Positions 5,900-5,997 of a stretch of 5,997 nt of DNA are shown here, piece by piece; position 1 is the first letter of the stretch, and every line of letters starts with the position of its first letter. Under the pieces are notes generated by a model. It was not told the DNA's origin and made no database searches. It saw only the letters and a program-made list of their open reading frames with translations. The DNA is from Candidatus Sumerlaeota bacterium (GTDB taxonomy: Bacteria > Sumerlaeota > T1SED10-198M): contig PWGE01000208.1 of NCBI GenBank assembly GCA_003554345.1, positions 1 to 5,997 on the forward strand, written 5' to 3'. Made by a program: the position numbers and the translations under genes.

Positions 5900-5997
5900 T
5901 GTAGCCGATTGTTTTGGAGTGGGTTTAGCTTCCTTGAATAAGGACCAGTTATCCACAAAGGATAGGATGCGTTGTTATCATTGTTCGGAATTTGAAC
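5883..5997 (+). CDS. N-terminal fragment of an unidentified protein (3' end outside the window)
   Basis: The frame is open from ATG 5883 to the right edge, 38 codons without a stop. It begins MTDWPDVADCFGVGLAS and continues to RMRCYHCSEFE. The CYHC near residues 31-34 is a C-x-x-C pair and could be the first half of a zinc ribbon, with a further cysteine at residue 10. There is no signal peptide and no hydrophobic segment. It overlaps the last 17 bases of rimO in another frame, and its ribosome site lies within rimO, so it is almost certainly the next gene of the same operon. I do not recognise the family. A gene found near rimO in many genomes, pgsA, would start with a hydrophobic helix and does not fit. 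Confidence 0.7.
   Translation, partial: MTDWPDVADCFGVGLASLNKDQLSTKDRMRCYHCSEFE

Overview
All recognisable genes lie on the + strand. The window holds the 3' end of a secreted-type beta-propeller gene, a 445-base gap, and then a tightly packed run of six genes that continues past the right edge. The host looks like a Gram-negative-type bacterium of moderate to lowish GC. Propeller repeats of the AGGxFT...W(N/D)...W type, jelly-roll carbohydrate-binding-like ectodomains and LegB-like sugar-nucleotide dehydratases are all common in environmental genomes of the FCB and neighbouring phyla. I cannot name the lineage from this sequence, and the placement is a weak inference. There is no sign of a mobile element, CRISPR array, tRNA or rRNA.

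Layout: 1-264 is the C-terminal end of a protein made of about 46-residue propeller repeats. 265-709 is non-coding. It has a weak terminator-like hairpin, a TTTGAC direct repeat, two perfect short inverted repeats and an AT-rich stretch just upstream of the next gene that probably contains the operon promoter. 710-2533 encodes a signal peptide or anchor, a jelly-roll CBM-like extracytoplasmic domain and a complete DUF819-type polytopic membrane protein in one chain. 2535-3530 (GTG start, one base later) is an extended-SDR sugar-nucleotide dehydratase closest in motif pattern to LegB. 3560-4207 is the riboflavin synthase alpha chain. 4228-4569 is a small zinc-ribbon plus DUF2007 protein. 4562-5899 is RimO, the radical-SAM methylthiotransferase for ribosomal protein S12. 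From 5883 a new gene with a near-ideal Shine-Dalgarno starts and runs off the window.

From 710 onward the genes are separated by 1, 29 and 20 bases and then overlap by 8 and 17 bases, so they are very likely one transcription unit. The products do not form one obvious pathway. There is a housekeeping half (RibE, DUF2007, RimO) and a surface or envelope half (CBM-DUF819, LegB-like). The most unusual item is the CBM-like ectodomain fused to a DUF819 carrier and coupled to a sugar-nucleotide dehydratase. That suggests, without proving, a membrane protein that senses or binds a glycan. No FMN riboswitch is visible near ribE or in the 445-base leader.
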